In this document: positions 48,801 through 59,807 of the stretch, one piece after another
Layout of the letters: every line of letters starts with the position of its first letter
Numbering within the stretch: the first letter of the stretch is position 1
DNA from: Cyclina sinensis
Lineage: Eukaryota > Mollusca > Bivalvia > Venerida > Veneridae
DNA: 64,000 bases
Direction of reading: 5' to 3'
Assembly (NCBI GenBank): GCA_012932295.1
Contig: JAAONU010000001.1
Span: 42,939,134-43,003,133, forward strand
Translations under genes and position numbers: made by a program
The notes under the pieces: model-generated
Told to the model about the DNA's origin: nothing
Database searches by the model: none
The model's input: the letters and a program-made list of their open reading frames with translations, nothing else

Positions 48801-49576
48801 TCTCTGAAGGCAGTTATCAACAATTAAAAAAATAGCATGATATTCAACGTTTTGAGTACAATTATTTGACCAGCATCTGTGATGTCTCAAATGAAATTAA
48901 AAGAAAGAAAAATAAATATTCAGACTTTTAGTACTTATTCATTTTAGGTGAAAATAAATAACAAAGAGAGATTCTGCCTGAAACACTCATTAGAGGTGTT
49001 GGCAGTATACAGATATACATCATTATACATGTAGATAGATTCGATTTAATGTGGCCATTTGATAACTGAATGACATAACAAACTCAATTAGTAGTCCAAA
49101 TAATTGTACTCAAAAAGTTGAATATCAAGCTATTTTTTGAATGGTCGATATCCGCCTACAGAATCGTAAAGGCAGCATCCTGCCTGAAGTCGCATTACTG
49201 AGACTAACTCAATTAGAAGACCACTGTCACACTGTGGAAACAATAACAAATATAAACAAAACACCAGGTTTAATTTATTTTAAAATCTGCACATTTTCCC
49301 CTATGCAGATAGTCTTGAAAGCATACATTTCTAAGCTCATTGGACGAAGAAATATATTGGTTCGAGTCCTTTAAAGTACGAATCATCCTTGTAAGCGAAA
49401 TTGAATGAACATAGAAAAATAATTTGCGATTTTTACATATTTTTAGAATATATCCAAAAATGTTTCAGATAAGACATATGAGTATACTGCTAACCTTTCA
49501 GTAAGCTGTGCGTTTGTTGGCTGTACTGAACCTTTGGCGCATTCCAAAATCCTCCTGACTCTGCGTAGTTCGCCAT
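45813..49576 (-). CDS. UPF0193 family protein (EVG1 / C22orf23-like), complete
   Basis: Seven coding exons join in frame with GT-AG borders: 49576-49495, 48720-48658, 48309-48213, 47772-47684, 47316-47170, 46357-46257 and 45905-45813, giving 223 residues, close to the roughly 217 of the human homologue. Diagnostic motifs are GGFWNAPKVQYSQQTHSLLK at the N-terminus, EMMQESKLTNFQQRHLEKQL, LPLQCNPTSS, IEASGAYERPKYEP, PVPDRFDEL, EIAERRQFLQQMEALGQ and EMEVIDKKRTKELEELI at the C-terminus. The C-terminal half is strongly charged and helical, probably coiled coil; there is no signal peptide or membrane segment. The family (UPF0193, sea urchin EVG1, human C22orf23) has no established biochemical function that I can cite. 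A TGACGTCA palindrome lies 25 bp upstream of the ATG. Introns contain two foldback elements and a SINE. Confidence 0.92.
46025..46250 (-). mobile_element. tRNA-derived SINE adjoining the exon 6 splice donor of the UPF0193 gene
   Basis: On the minus strand a tRNA-like head reads GTTGACCAGCTGAAGTGTC (box A region) and, about 40 bases on, ATGGGTTCAATCCCAGC (box B). A body follows with a perfect small hairpin CTGTACTT-CTCTCT-AAGTACAG. It begins within about 6 bp of the GTGAGT donor that ends exon 46357-46257, in the same orientation as the gene. The 3' end is placed only roughly. Confidence 0.7.
46952..47088. mobile_element. Foldback MITE with about 50-bp arms in UPF0193 intron 5
   Basis: Both outer ends read CACTGGTT inwards, and the arms share TACAGACGG, GAATATC and CTCGAGGGTAACT. 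The spacer is about 35 bp. It lies about 80 bp downstream of the exon 47316-47170 donor. No target duplication could be settled. Confidence 0.8.
48761..49204. mobile_element. MITE with about 110-bp terminal inverted repeats in UPF0193 intron 1
   Basis: The left arm 48761-48870 and right arm 49093-49204 are inverted copies: both begin GTCTCA, contain GACTTCAGGCAGGATGCTGC and AAAAAATAGC, and end inward with TGATATTCAAC and GAGTACAATTATTTG. The loop between them is about 220 bp. No protein is encoded. The left end lies about 40 bp upstream of the exon 48720-48658 acceptor. Confidence 0.85.
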
Positions 49577-49600
49577 CTTGAAACAATTCGTGAAACTATG

Positions 49601-49608
49601 TGACGTCA
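49601..49608. promoter_or_regulatory. CRE-type palindrome TGACGTCA upstream of UPF0193
   Basis: A perfect 8-bp CREB/ATF consensus 25 bp upstream of the start codon at 49576. It may be promoter-proximal or in the 5' UTR. A single 8-mer may be chance; a second copy occurs in the repeat-rich intron at about 46826. Confidence 0.35.
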
Positions 49609-49976
49609 AATCAGGGGAAATCACTTCTTACTAAAGTCTAAAGCAAGTTAAGGCCCATTATGGGCATGTAACATAAGGACTTGATATACATTCAATACAA
49701 ACTGTGACAACATCACCGTAATCGGTGAAAACTGTGAAACTCGATGAATGTTATGAGTGAACAAGGTATTTACAGGGAAGACAGAAATTGATTCGGCTCT
49801 CACTTTTAGCTGAAAATTGTAAACATGAAAGATGAAGAGAGCGCTTGCCTGAAATGGCAAGAAGGTCAGCTTAGTTTGACAGTAGTTCGCGAGTCGAAAT
49901 ATTGAATGTATTCGTTTTTTGTACGGGTCAATATCTCGCATACGTATCGTACGTTAACTGACTGATGCCTATTTTT

Positions 49977-50891
49977 TCAAAATGGTGGTGAATGTTGACT
50001 TTTGATTATTATTGATATTTGATATCTACCCAGTTCGCCGTATAAAAATGATATTGGTGTAGATTTGCTAGCGTTTGTGATTTTCCTTAAAAAATTGTTA
50101 TGTACTCGTTCTAAAATATCTATGTTTTCATAGCCAAATATTTCGGATCCATAGGTTAATATTGGCAATACGGTATGATCGAAAAGTTTAATCACTAAAT
50201 CAATAGGCAAATCGGCATTGTTGGCTCTAGTAAAAAGTAAATGCATGGCTTTAGTTGCTTGTTCTGCAATATGTTTCATAGCTCTTAGAAAGGAGACATT
50301 ACTTGAAAGAGTTAATCCCAGATAATGGTAGTTGTCTGTTATTTCAACTGGAATTTCACCAAGTTTAAAGTTGAAGTTTCGGAGTTGTCTTGCCCCAAAA
50401 ATTATTATTTTAGTTTTGTTGAAGTTTATTTTGAGATGCCAATTATTACAATACTCGTAGAATGTATCCAAGCATGTTTGGAAATCTAGATGAGAGTCAG
50501 ACAGTAATACGGTGTCGTCAGCGTAAAGTAAGATTAATAGTTTAAGCCAAAGGGTAAGATCCAAAGGATCTTTTAACTCTACTCCGACGGAACCGTTAAG
50601 ATGTAATGTTGACTGTATGTTGTTCAAAAACATTGAAAAAAGAATCGGTGAGAGATTTTCACCTTGTCTGACTCCAATTTTTGAAACAAAGGTATTCGAT
50701 AAATTTCCATTATGAGAAATACGAGACTTTATATTTTTGTACATATTGTTAATAACCGTGAAAAATTTGCCATTTATTGAGTTTTTCAAAAGTTTGTGCC
50801 AGAGGCCTACCCTCCAGACTTTGTCAAAGGCTTGAGAAAAATCTATGAACGCACAATAAAGTTTTTGTTTATATAATAATAAATTTTCCAC
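49977..50891 (-). pseudogene. Non-LTR retrotransposon RT fragment of a second lineage
   Basis: About 300 codons are open, with CAFIDFSQAFDKVWR, GVRQGENLSPILFS and YADDTVLLS (RT motifs A, B and the catalytic box C), then YLGLTLSSN and LPILTYGSEIFGYEN. The motif style (GVRQGENLSP, YADD) differs from the jockey/CR1-like copies at 5740-10815, so this is a different LINE clade, which I do not name. It is cut at both ends: endonuclease and RT N-terminus are missing upstream of 50891, and the protein ends abruptly after SIIIKSQ. It sits about 400 bp upstream of the UPF0193 start codon in the same orientation. Confidence 0.85.
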
Positions 50892-50899
50892 AAAGAAAA

Positions 50900-53800
50900 A
50901 ATGGCGTCTATCATTTACTTGACCGGAAGAAGAAAAAAAGTACAGAAAAACAGATCAACAGGGTTTGTAATGTTCAAAGATGGTTAAATGAATAGACACA
51001 AAACAAATTGTTTGTTCTCGTTAAACAAATACAGATTTTCGTTTTATTAACAAGTTATGCAAACTTTGAAGTGAAAACCGGTTTTACATGAAAAAAAATA
51101 CAATATTCACAGTTAAAATAAGTCTATTTATATTATATTTGTCCAAGCTGACTCAATTTTTTAATTCATGTATTTTCGTGAGATCACAAAGACAATCATG
51201 CTCCCTCAATGTATTTTTATATGATCTTACATGTCTACATAACAATGACAGCACATCATGAAGATTTAAAAGTATAAAAGAAACCGTCAAGACAAACTTT
51301 CTGGACCTTTAGGGTGTATCTAGCTTTTCCACTGACATGAGTTTTTACTTTGTCCCTGTTACGTACATGTACAATATATCAAAAAGACATTGTGAACAAG
51401 TTTCAAGAATGGGTAAAACATGTGATCTCTAGAATGGTCAAAATTGTTTCCGTTGATCTGATCTGGCGACCAATTAAGGTTTTGGCTTAATTTCAAACTC
51501 GTCTGAGACATCATCAAAACAAATTAAATGATTGATTATAACAAAGAACGGGTAAAAATGTGACTGGTAACTAGCTTCATTTGATCTAAGTTTGGGATCC
51601 AACATAGCCCACTCGTTTGAGATATCATAGGAATAAAAACTATGTATTGCGTAGAGTGGAAACGAGCTAAATTGACATGGTCAGAACAAGCACTTGCCAA
51701 GTCAGTGTGCTCAAGTAAACTGAAAAAGCATATTATGTTTAAAAATATGGAAGTACTGAAACAATTTTTTAAGGACACGCCATTGATTCATGCACATGTG
51801 GATAAAAATATTATCTCCATCCATGGCTTAAACCTTTCACAAGATACACACTCTAAATAAAAGCATCAAATATGGTAAATTATTTTTTCAGTGTTGTTTT
51901 TATTCAGTTCATTTAGGTTTCTTCATAGATGTCTTTATGAGCTGTTATGTTACAACACCAGAATGAGGTGGAACACTTCCTCATGGTATACAAATAAATA
52001 TTTCCGCACTTCCATCTGAAAATATAAAGAAAATTGTATTTTGTTTTGTGTAAAGTTCCACCGCACTTTGTAAATATTAGTGAACACTTTAATTTAACAT
52101 ACATATAGTTACTTATTTACTTATTTTTTGACGTTTCATACTACTAGCATTTGTAGTAACAGAAAAACATCCCAACTTGTCAAATAAGCTTTACCAAAAA
52201 GTCCATGAAGGGGAAATTACTGTTGAAAATCGTCTCCATTGTTATATTACATGCAAGGTACATAAGTTTTATGTTGGTAAATACTTGCTAGTAACATTTG
52301 TAAAAATCAAGGTTCATTAACTAAATGCCATGGAAGCATAATGAATAAACATTTTTTCATCATATCTGCATACTGAAAGTACAACCTTCACCACAGTAAC
52401 CTTTTTAGCTGATACTTCATGTCCCATATTACCAGTAGTAATAACACTGCACCCAGTTTCCATTCCAGTAGTACACTTGTTCCTCCTTCATCTAATATAC
52501 TCAATGCCTTCCATTCTGCAAGTTATACACAATGCATCTTATGGCCATATTTCAAATAAAAATAAGAACTGCAGAATGACAGCCTCACTGTACAACAGAT
52601 ACACTCATGCAGATAGGAAGGCAGAATAATAACAATGACTTTACAACAGTTTGTCAAAACTAAACACAGAAAATTCTAAAACATACCAAACAAATTTAAA
52701 AGTTCCAAACTTTACCACAGTCTAGTTGTATTTAACTGTATCATGTTGTGTAGTTTGCTGTATACACAAAGCAGGTATAAAATTAAAAAATAAAATGCCT
52801 GTCTATCAGATCTGTTTAAAAATAAGGTATTTCACTGAAATTATTCTTTGTACATAATTTAAACAGGTATCCACAGACATTATTAATGACTGACAGACAG
52901 ATTTGCAATAAATGCCAGGTGCATGGGCAGCTTCTTTGAAATGAAACTTTGACTTCGTGTCGGTTTTTAACAACTTACCAAGACAACCCAGTGGAAGTGC
53001 AGTATGTCAACCTTCTGTAAAACCATCTTTATTTTATCTATAATGATTCATAGTTTTTTTTTATTATGCCGTTATTTTTCAGTAATTACTGTTCGTCAGT
53101 CAACTTGAAATATTTGTTTATTTACAGCGTTCCGAGAGGGGGCGTTATTAAGACTGAGTTAAATATGTATTTTGTAGAGCTAGAACGTACAGATAATAAA
53201 CGTGTTCCAGACTAAAATTCCAGGTGCGAGTGATGTCACCAACAGTTGCACGCGCAGCTGTCATTTGAAAAGTACTCATGGAACTTATAAGTAAACAATA
53301 AGTACTTCATAAGATCCATAACTCTTATATTACTTTACAAGCACATGCTTAATACCATGGCAAACATACATGTGACCAAAATTTAATATGCTTAGAATGC
53401 ATCTGTCAGGGCAGAAATAATTTCCCCATAATACTAAAGAGTTTTTCAACTGCAAAAGAGGAAGCTTGATAAAAGTGAAATTTTGTTCATTAATCACTTA
53501 CCACAACAATAACTGAACCCTTGATTGTCATGCATACTGACCACTGTTAGTGTTATAGGTAATTATATCATAATAGCCACTTAAATGACCTGCTTCTCCT
53601 CTACACAAGACAATAAGAACATGCCTACAGCAATTTTTCACACTTGCTGAACTTGCTTTAACCAGTTTGAAAGGACCTTTGGTGTCATAAAGATTGTTGA
53701 GAAATAGAGTATTTCAAGAAAAAACAAATTACTCATAGTATTTGAGTACAAGTACAAGTAACCCATCCCTGGTAAGGACAAGGAAATATCTGCTATCTAC

Positions 53801-54240
53801 ACATATTTGTATCTTATACTTTAAAATTTTATCATCTACAATTCTAAATCAGTTTTACTCAGTTTTGACAGAAGGTGTGTTATCATGTGTAAGATCTAAC
53901 TTGAATTATGATCTCTTGATAAAGAAAAATAACTACTATATTTGCTCACTATTTGGCATCTTATGTTTGCCAGTGTAAAGTGCCTTTTGATAGAATATGT
54001 TTTATAGTATGATAGTAGATGCTCAAACAAATTTCTTTATACAAATGTACTTATTTCAACTTAAGTGTTGGCCAAGAAGGCTGTCTACTAGGTGTGAGCA
54101 AGAGAAAAATCTTAGTTCAGTTTGGAACTCAAAAAGGTTGGGGTCTTGTCATAAAATATGAAAATTTGTTTATATCATCAGTCTTCAATTTTGTTGAAAT
54201 CTTCATTTACTTTTGAAAGCGTGCCTAATTATGAATTACT
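50900..54240. other. Intergenic region without recognisable genes
   Basis: AT-rich DNA with scattered short frames that lack protein-like composition. No RNA gene or named repeat was seen. Confidence 0.3.
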
Positions 54241-54244
54241 CCTT

Positions 54245-54307
54245 TAAAAATCTGAAGTAACTATGGTCTTTGTAACATAAAGACCATAGTCATTTCAGAC
54301 TTTTATA
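54245..54307. repeat. 26-bp-stem hairpin with a 7-base loop
   Basis: The left arm (AAAAATCTGAAGTAACTATG then GTCTTT) pairs with the right arm (AAAGACCATAGTCATTTCAG then ACTTTT). As RNA on the plus strand it has one G:U pair and two A:C mismatches. The size fits a miRNA precursor or a tiny foldback element; the sequence alone cannot decide. Confidence 0.6.
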
Positions 54308-54835
54308 AGTATCTATAAGAAGCACGTTCGTTTATAGCTTGTTTATTAACTGAAATAAAATAAATATATTATCTAATTTCATTTATTAGATACCTAATGT
54401 TGAAATCTGGCAATAATGCATGGCAACTTATTGAAATGTTTTAAACTTTTAATTATATGAAAATTTTAGGAAGAATCTTTCATATTCTTATCTTACTTAT
54501 AGATCCAATAATAGACTGGGAAGTACAGTTAAATAGTAACATAACATAGAATTTAATTTTAATAGGACATGTCTTGGAATGTAGCATTATCTGATTGGTA
54601 GAGAAAGCACAGTTACATGTATATATGGCAGCTGCTTTAACAAGACATTATGTAATGAAATCAGCTATTCTCTAGATCTGCCCAACAGTTTGTGAGTGAG
54701 ATTATCAGAAACATCCATAACAGACTTAATGCAAATGAACTAAAATGTGTTATTTCATATTTTGAAATTTTCAATTTCTTACTGAAATTAACATTTTTGT
54801 GTGTGCGACTTTTATATCCTTGTAAGGGCTTATTT

Positions 54836-55180
54836 CATTATGCCAATGTTTGTTCATCTGTCTGTCTGCCTGTTCATTTTAAAGTCTGTCTGTCTGTCCA
54901 TCAATTTTAGGAAGTTTTTTATCTGTTCTGCATGTCTTGAAAATATTGATGCAGGAAATTTGAACTATTTGATATAATGTGTGAATATTTCATGTTCCCT
55001 CAGTAGCTCTTGAATTGTTTAAAGGAAATTGAAACTATTTGACAGAATGATGAGATGACCTACAGAGCACAGGTTTTGACTGTCTCTGATCAAGGTCAAT
55101 GTCACTTTTGAACTGCCTGAAGGAAATTGGGTATATAGTTTATGAAACTTGGTCTGAAGGTTTGACACAATAGTCACCAG
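54836..55180 (+). repeat. Degenerate hairpin-head-type repeat (family F)
   Basis: CTTGTAAGGGCTTATTTCATTATGCC is followed by TCTGTCTGTCTGCC and GTCTGTCTGTCTGTCC, then a body with GGAAATTGAAACTATTTGA-like words repeated and GATCAAGGTCAATGTCAC at about 55087. The order head, TCTGTC stretch, AAGGTCA body matches families A-D. The ends are not defined. Confidence 0.5.
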
Positions 55181-56149
55181 CTCTTAGTCTTGGTCACATT
55201 TGAGCAAAATCTTGGTTACCACCATTGATCATAGGAAATATTAGAGCACTGAAAGCAGCCTTTTCTATGAAATCATAAGTATTTAGTTAATACTTGTTAT
55301 AATGTTTGTTCTTAAACCTTTTTTCAGTATAAACAATCAAATAAGTAAATATCATTATGTTCTAAGAAACATTGCAATACTTTAAACGTGAAATAGTTTG
55401 AACATCTACTGTGAAGAATTAAGTAATTCTATGGCATTGTCAAAGAACTGTAGATGCAGGTAATTGAATTAGTATGTCTTCCTAGATTTCAAACATGTCA
55501 TTTTTTGTTACTTTCCAGTGTATGGTTGTTCAACACAAAGATGATGGATGCGTTGGGGATGACATATTTAATATAAATACATTATATATATTAACTGCCT
55601 GTTTTTTAACATGACTGTTCTATATTTGTCAGTTTTTAAGGTTAATTAGGCAAATGAAGTAAATAAGATAAAAATAACAATGCAATTTAAGCTACTAATA
55701 TATTTGCTTAAAAATAATTTCTTTAAAATTGAAGATGGGTAAATATACAGTGTAATTGCATCCTTCTATTCACCTAAAAAAATGCAAGATAAATGCATTG
55801 TCCCATGAGGAGGACTCAAATCAATGCAATTCCAGTCATTGAAACTGTGGTTTACCATAAAAGCATCAGCACAGCAACTTTTGAATTTGGTGCATGAAAT
55901 ATGAAGACAGTCTCTCCTCTGTGACTACCAGGATAAAAAATATCAATAAAAGTATGAAAAGGTTTAAATTCTGGTGTGTTTCAACAAGCCAAATTTGCTT
56001 TTCACAATAACAACATAAATGTCTGTAAACAGTTTTCTTTTAATGCATCTTTAAATGATCTGGGTGGTATTCACTGTAAATTAACATGTGCTACAAAGAG
56101 GTGAACTAAATAGAAACTTTTTACTGGTGTCAGTGTCAAAATCAGTGAA

Positions 56150-57260
56150 AGAAGCAGCTTTCCATTCTTAGCATTCTTGAAAGCAGCAGCTTTCCTTTGG
56201 TTCTTGAAACTTTAAATCTATATCAGCTGCAAGAGGTAGCAAGTACTCTTCTGCTCCTTCAAGTCATTCTGCAAAATCAGTTGCAAATATAACTGCACAA
56301 TGACGCCAATGACGCATACTTTCACCATGAAGAGCAAATGCGCCATTGTTATTTTCACCTCTTTCCATAAATTTATGATAGTCTGGCCTGATTTTTCAGA
56401 AATCTGCATTGAAATAATTGATTTGATATCTTGTTCTGCTGAGGTGCGACTCTGAAGGAATTTGTGAATAAATGCAAGTTGAAAACCTACAGTTACACAT
56501 CTGATGTATTTAGCCGCAATGTCAATGTGTTCTAATGACAGCAGCTTTTTCCATTCTGAAAATTCATCGCCTCTCATGTATTTGGAAATGTGAAGTAGGC
56601 CAACATCTATGTATGCACTTATGAGAATTGTAATCTTTGATTTTTTCAGATGCAAGACAGGAAATTCTGCAAGAAATTGATGGTTCTTCTTTCTCTTTTC
56701 CTGCTTTGAATGAATTTGCTCCAGTTTTGTTGTCGGGTGCAAATGATATTTCATACTGCTTTTCCGATCTTCAAGACCTGTCTTGATGAGAAATTATCAT
56801 CTAAAACCTCTTGCAGCTTTGATATGTCATCATCTCTTCCAGTCACTGGTGGAGGGTGCAAAGTTATCATTTAAAGTGCTCTATGTGACTCAAAACCAAG
56901 AGTGTGTACAAAATTGTTAATTTCATTTTCTCTTGAAGAGATTCATATAATCTGCCATCAGTATCTTCTACACTTTCAGTCACTAATGAATCTAATACTG
57001 AATTCTGTATTGAACTTGACTTATTTATAAAGATGTTTTCTAACTGCAGATATATCTTCAATATCTAAATGTGTATTCAGATCTTCTGTGTCATATCTTC
57101 CATTTGCATTCTGAGCAACCGCAATGCACAAAGTTTTGCAATATTAATGTTTCCTTCCAGATCATTTGAATTTGTTGCCATATAAACATTTATGGCTGCA
57201 GGGTGGCGGGATGACAGCACATATAATTCTTGAGGACTGTACAGTTTCTGGAATGTTTTT
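56150..57260 (-). pseudogene. Decayed protein-coding fragment of unknown family
   Basis: On the minus strand protein-like segments appear in changing frames: NINIAKLCALRLL (about 57150), EDLNTHLDIEDISAVRKHL (about 57060), SLVTESVEDTDGRLYESLQE (about 56970), GDEFSEWKKLLSLEHIDIAA and YIRCVTVGFQLAFIHKFLQS (about 56570-56455), then after a frame change IRPDYHKFMERGENNNGAFA and LHGESMRHWRHCAVIFATDF (about 56390-56285), then EGAEEYLLPLAADI. Amphipathic, Trp/His-bearing segments of this kind are not random, but stops and frameshifts separate them. No splice sites explain the breaks. I do not recognise the parent gene. Confidence 0.55.
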
Positions 57261-58179
57261 TTTTATTTAAACAAAAAAAAAAAAAAAACAACAAAAACAA
57301 ATCATCTAAGATTTGAGGTATATGCAATTAAGGTATCTTGGTTTCAGTTTTATTCCATCCCTCTCTTCTCCAGCTAATTTTCTATCAGTTCTGGTTTAAG
57401 CCTTTTGTTTTGATATTTTCTTAATGGGTTCGGTGAAGTTCTTCAGTTTCAGTAAATCTCGAAGGTTGTTTTATTTTTTTCCCAAGCAGGTCTTCATAAG
57501 TATATTCACAATATTTATTGAATTTGACATCATGAAGTGATGTTCAAACATACATATTTTTTCCATTTCTTTTCAGTAAAATGCTATTAATAAATTGAGC
57601 TTAAAAATAAAATATTGCTTTCGTATAGTGAAATGTCCTCAAGATCTTCATCCCAAACAAAGATTTCTATAATACTAGATTCAATTAATGTGTCATATAA
57701 AACCTTAATACTTTAATTTGTTGTCTTCTTGTTGATAACTATGTTCTGCAGTTTCAATGGAATCTGAATAAGTCATTATTATTTATGTATGAATATATAT
57801 AGGAGTAGCACTTGAACACAAATAACTTCCTGCTCATTTATGGTTTTTATTTAGACCTTTAGCCCTTGTAAAACTGAAATATTCTACAGGCGTGTTGGTT
57901 GTCTTAAAGTAATTTAAAAAAATTAAAAAAAAATACCCCCCACACACACAGGCTATAACATATTGTCATTATTCTCAAGAACATGTGGTGCAGAAAGGGG
58001 CTGAAAACAAACAACCTAAAATCTCTTCTTTTATGAACAGAAATGAAGTACTTCTTTAAATCAGGTATGATAAAAATCAAAACAAAATAAAATCTCAAAA
58101 CACTTTGAAATCCTATATGTATACAAATAAAAAGGCTTCATTTTAAATTTAATGATCTCAAGCTGTTTGTAACAAAAAT

Positions 58180-58220
58180 AATACAACAAAATCAATTATT
58201 AAAATTAATTTTGTTGTATT
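58180..58220. repeat. Short AT-rich inverted repeat
   Basis: AATACAACAAAAT and ATTTTGTTGTATT are exact inverted copies around a short AT-rich centre, giving a stem of about 18-20 bp. No element boundaries were seen. Confidence 0.6.
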
Positions 58221-58811
58221 AAAGAAGTCATTATTACTCAAAAATGAATAATATGCTAACAATCACTAGATCTACTTATAATTTTATTTTATAATTTTCT
58301 ACATGATTTGGTTAAACACAGATAATGAAGGCGTTGCTGCAGTAAAATCTTAGGAATAACATTAATAGATTACTGGAGTGGTCAGCAGACTATAAACAAA
58401 CACAAGCTGGTGCTAATTATCGCCGTTCCTGGACGGCGATATATACAATTAACAAGATTTGAACAGTTTTGCCTGTACACCGTCTGCCTTTAGCCAATCA
58501 AAGCGAATTATACATATCACATGATAACAAAATGGACGTCAAAAAACTTCAGCAAGGGATGCGTAAATGGACTCGCCCAACCGCCATGTTTGTCGGGTTA
58601 CTTATTCGTACAACTGAAAAATACCATGATCAATTTACGAACTCAGTACCAGTCTTCAGGCTCTTGCAAGATAAACACAGGATAATCGCAATATTTTTGG
58701 CTACGTGTCATTTCTAACTAGAGAATGTAGTCTAAATAAGAGTATGTTTTGTTTGTTTTTCCAAAACTTGCACTTCTAGAAAAAAATAAATGCTTGCTTC
58801 CGGGCGATTCT

Positions 58812-58910
58812 ATTCAGGATACAAACTCCCCGCAGCGGTTACTTCCCCTGATCAGTACAGAATCAGTAGCAAAGCGTGACGAAACCAGTGCGAGGAGTTT
58901 GATCAGGATA
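58812..58910. mobile_element. 80-bp MITE, second copy of the 9-bp-duplication family
   Basis: The element 58822-58901 begins CAAACTCCCCGC and ends GCGAGGAGTTTG, with the flanks TTCAGGATA and ATCAGGATA (8 of 9 identical). It is the inverted homologue of the element at 16868-16954, sharing GTTACTTCCCCTGATCAGTA and GCGTGACG. The unrelated flanks show independent insertions of one family. Confidence 0.8.
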
Positions 58911-58984
58911 TATCCTAGTTTTATATATGCTTGATAAGAGTCGGGGCAATATCGTATTTTTTACCTTAAATTTATTCTGTTTAA

Positions 58985-59375
58985 ATTGCACATGTAATAT
59001 TTAGGAAATAGATTTTAAGTTTGAGTGATATACCGTCAGATATATTACGGTGTCGAGTTCAGTTGCTTAGTAATTTAATCACGAAGGCCGTAGGCCTGAG
59101 TGATTAAATAATTACGCAAATGAACGAGAAACCGGGATATATATGACGGTAGATCACGAAAATTTTAATATCTATTTCCATTCTAACACGTACGTATATT
59201 GATAAGGGACGCAAGTATGTGCACTATTTAACAGTGGCGTTCGCAGTGGCGTCAGCGGGCGCGCGCTTGTATTCAGCGTGCTATACTGCCTATGATATAT
59301 CACGCTCAATTCCTTCTTTGTTTATTGTCGGCGAATCGCGGATAGTATTAGAATCTTATATTCTTTTCACTGCAA
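58985..59375 (+). repeat. Foldback repeat family H, copy 2
   Basis: Inverted homologue of 39870-40235. The core about 59000-59180 is an imperfect palindrome centred on AAGGCCGTAGGCCT, with arms of about 85 bp sharing TTTAATCAC / GTGATTAAA, ATATACCGTCAGATA / TATGACGGTAGATC and AAATAGAT / ATCTATTT. A right extension holds ACACGTACGTATATTGATA, GCGGGCGCGCGCTTG and a hairpin GCGTGCTATACTGCC with GATATATCACGC. Confidence 0.85.
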
Positions 59376-59807
59376 AGCATGTTAGAAAATTATCAAATTA
59401 ATGAATGACGAGCATGAGATTCATGCATCTATGGATAAGACGTCATACGTGGCTGAACGGCGATTTCAAGCATTTTTGGAAATGCTAATACTTGTTGATT
59501 TATAACTGTTAGGCGAAATTTTCACTGATGTGCTTACTGATAACACTCGGCTCAGATTGAGCCGATTTTCCCCGGTATTTCCTAGGACTGTATACTGAAA
59601 CTCAATGCCAGCAGACGATGTTTTGCCCCCAGGTAAACACGTGAGCCTGATAATGATATGCATGAGCTATTTTTAATAACTGCTGAAAGGTGTCTATATG
59701 CAATGACCACAGGTCGATAATATAATGCCTCTGTCATGTATATATAGACATAACGGAATAGAGGGGTTAAAATGTTCGTCTCATTTGCTATATAAATACA
59801 CTGAATA

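Noticed and set aside
58469..58717. 82-codon plus-strand frame with otherwise plausible composition
   Set aside because: No start context, splice sites or family motifs were recognised, and it sits in repeat-rich DNA beside hairpins (ATCGCCGT/ACGGCGAT at about 58418-58440).
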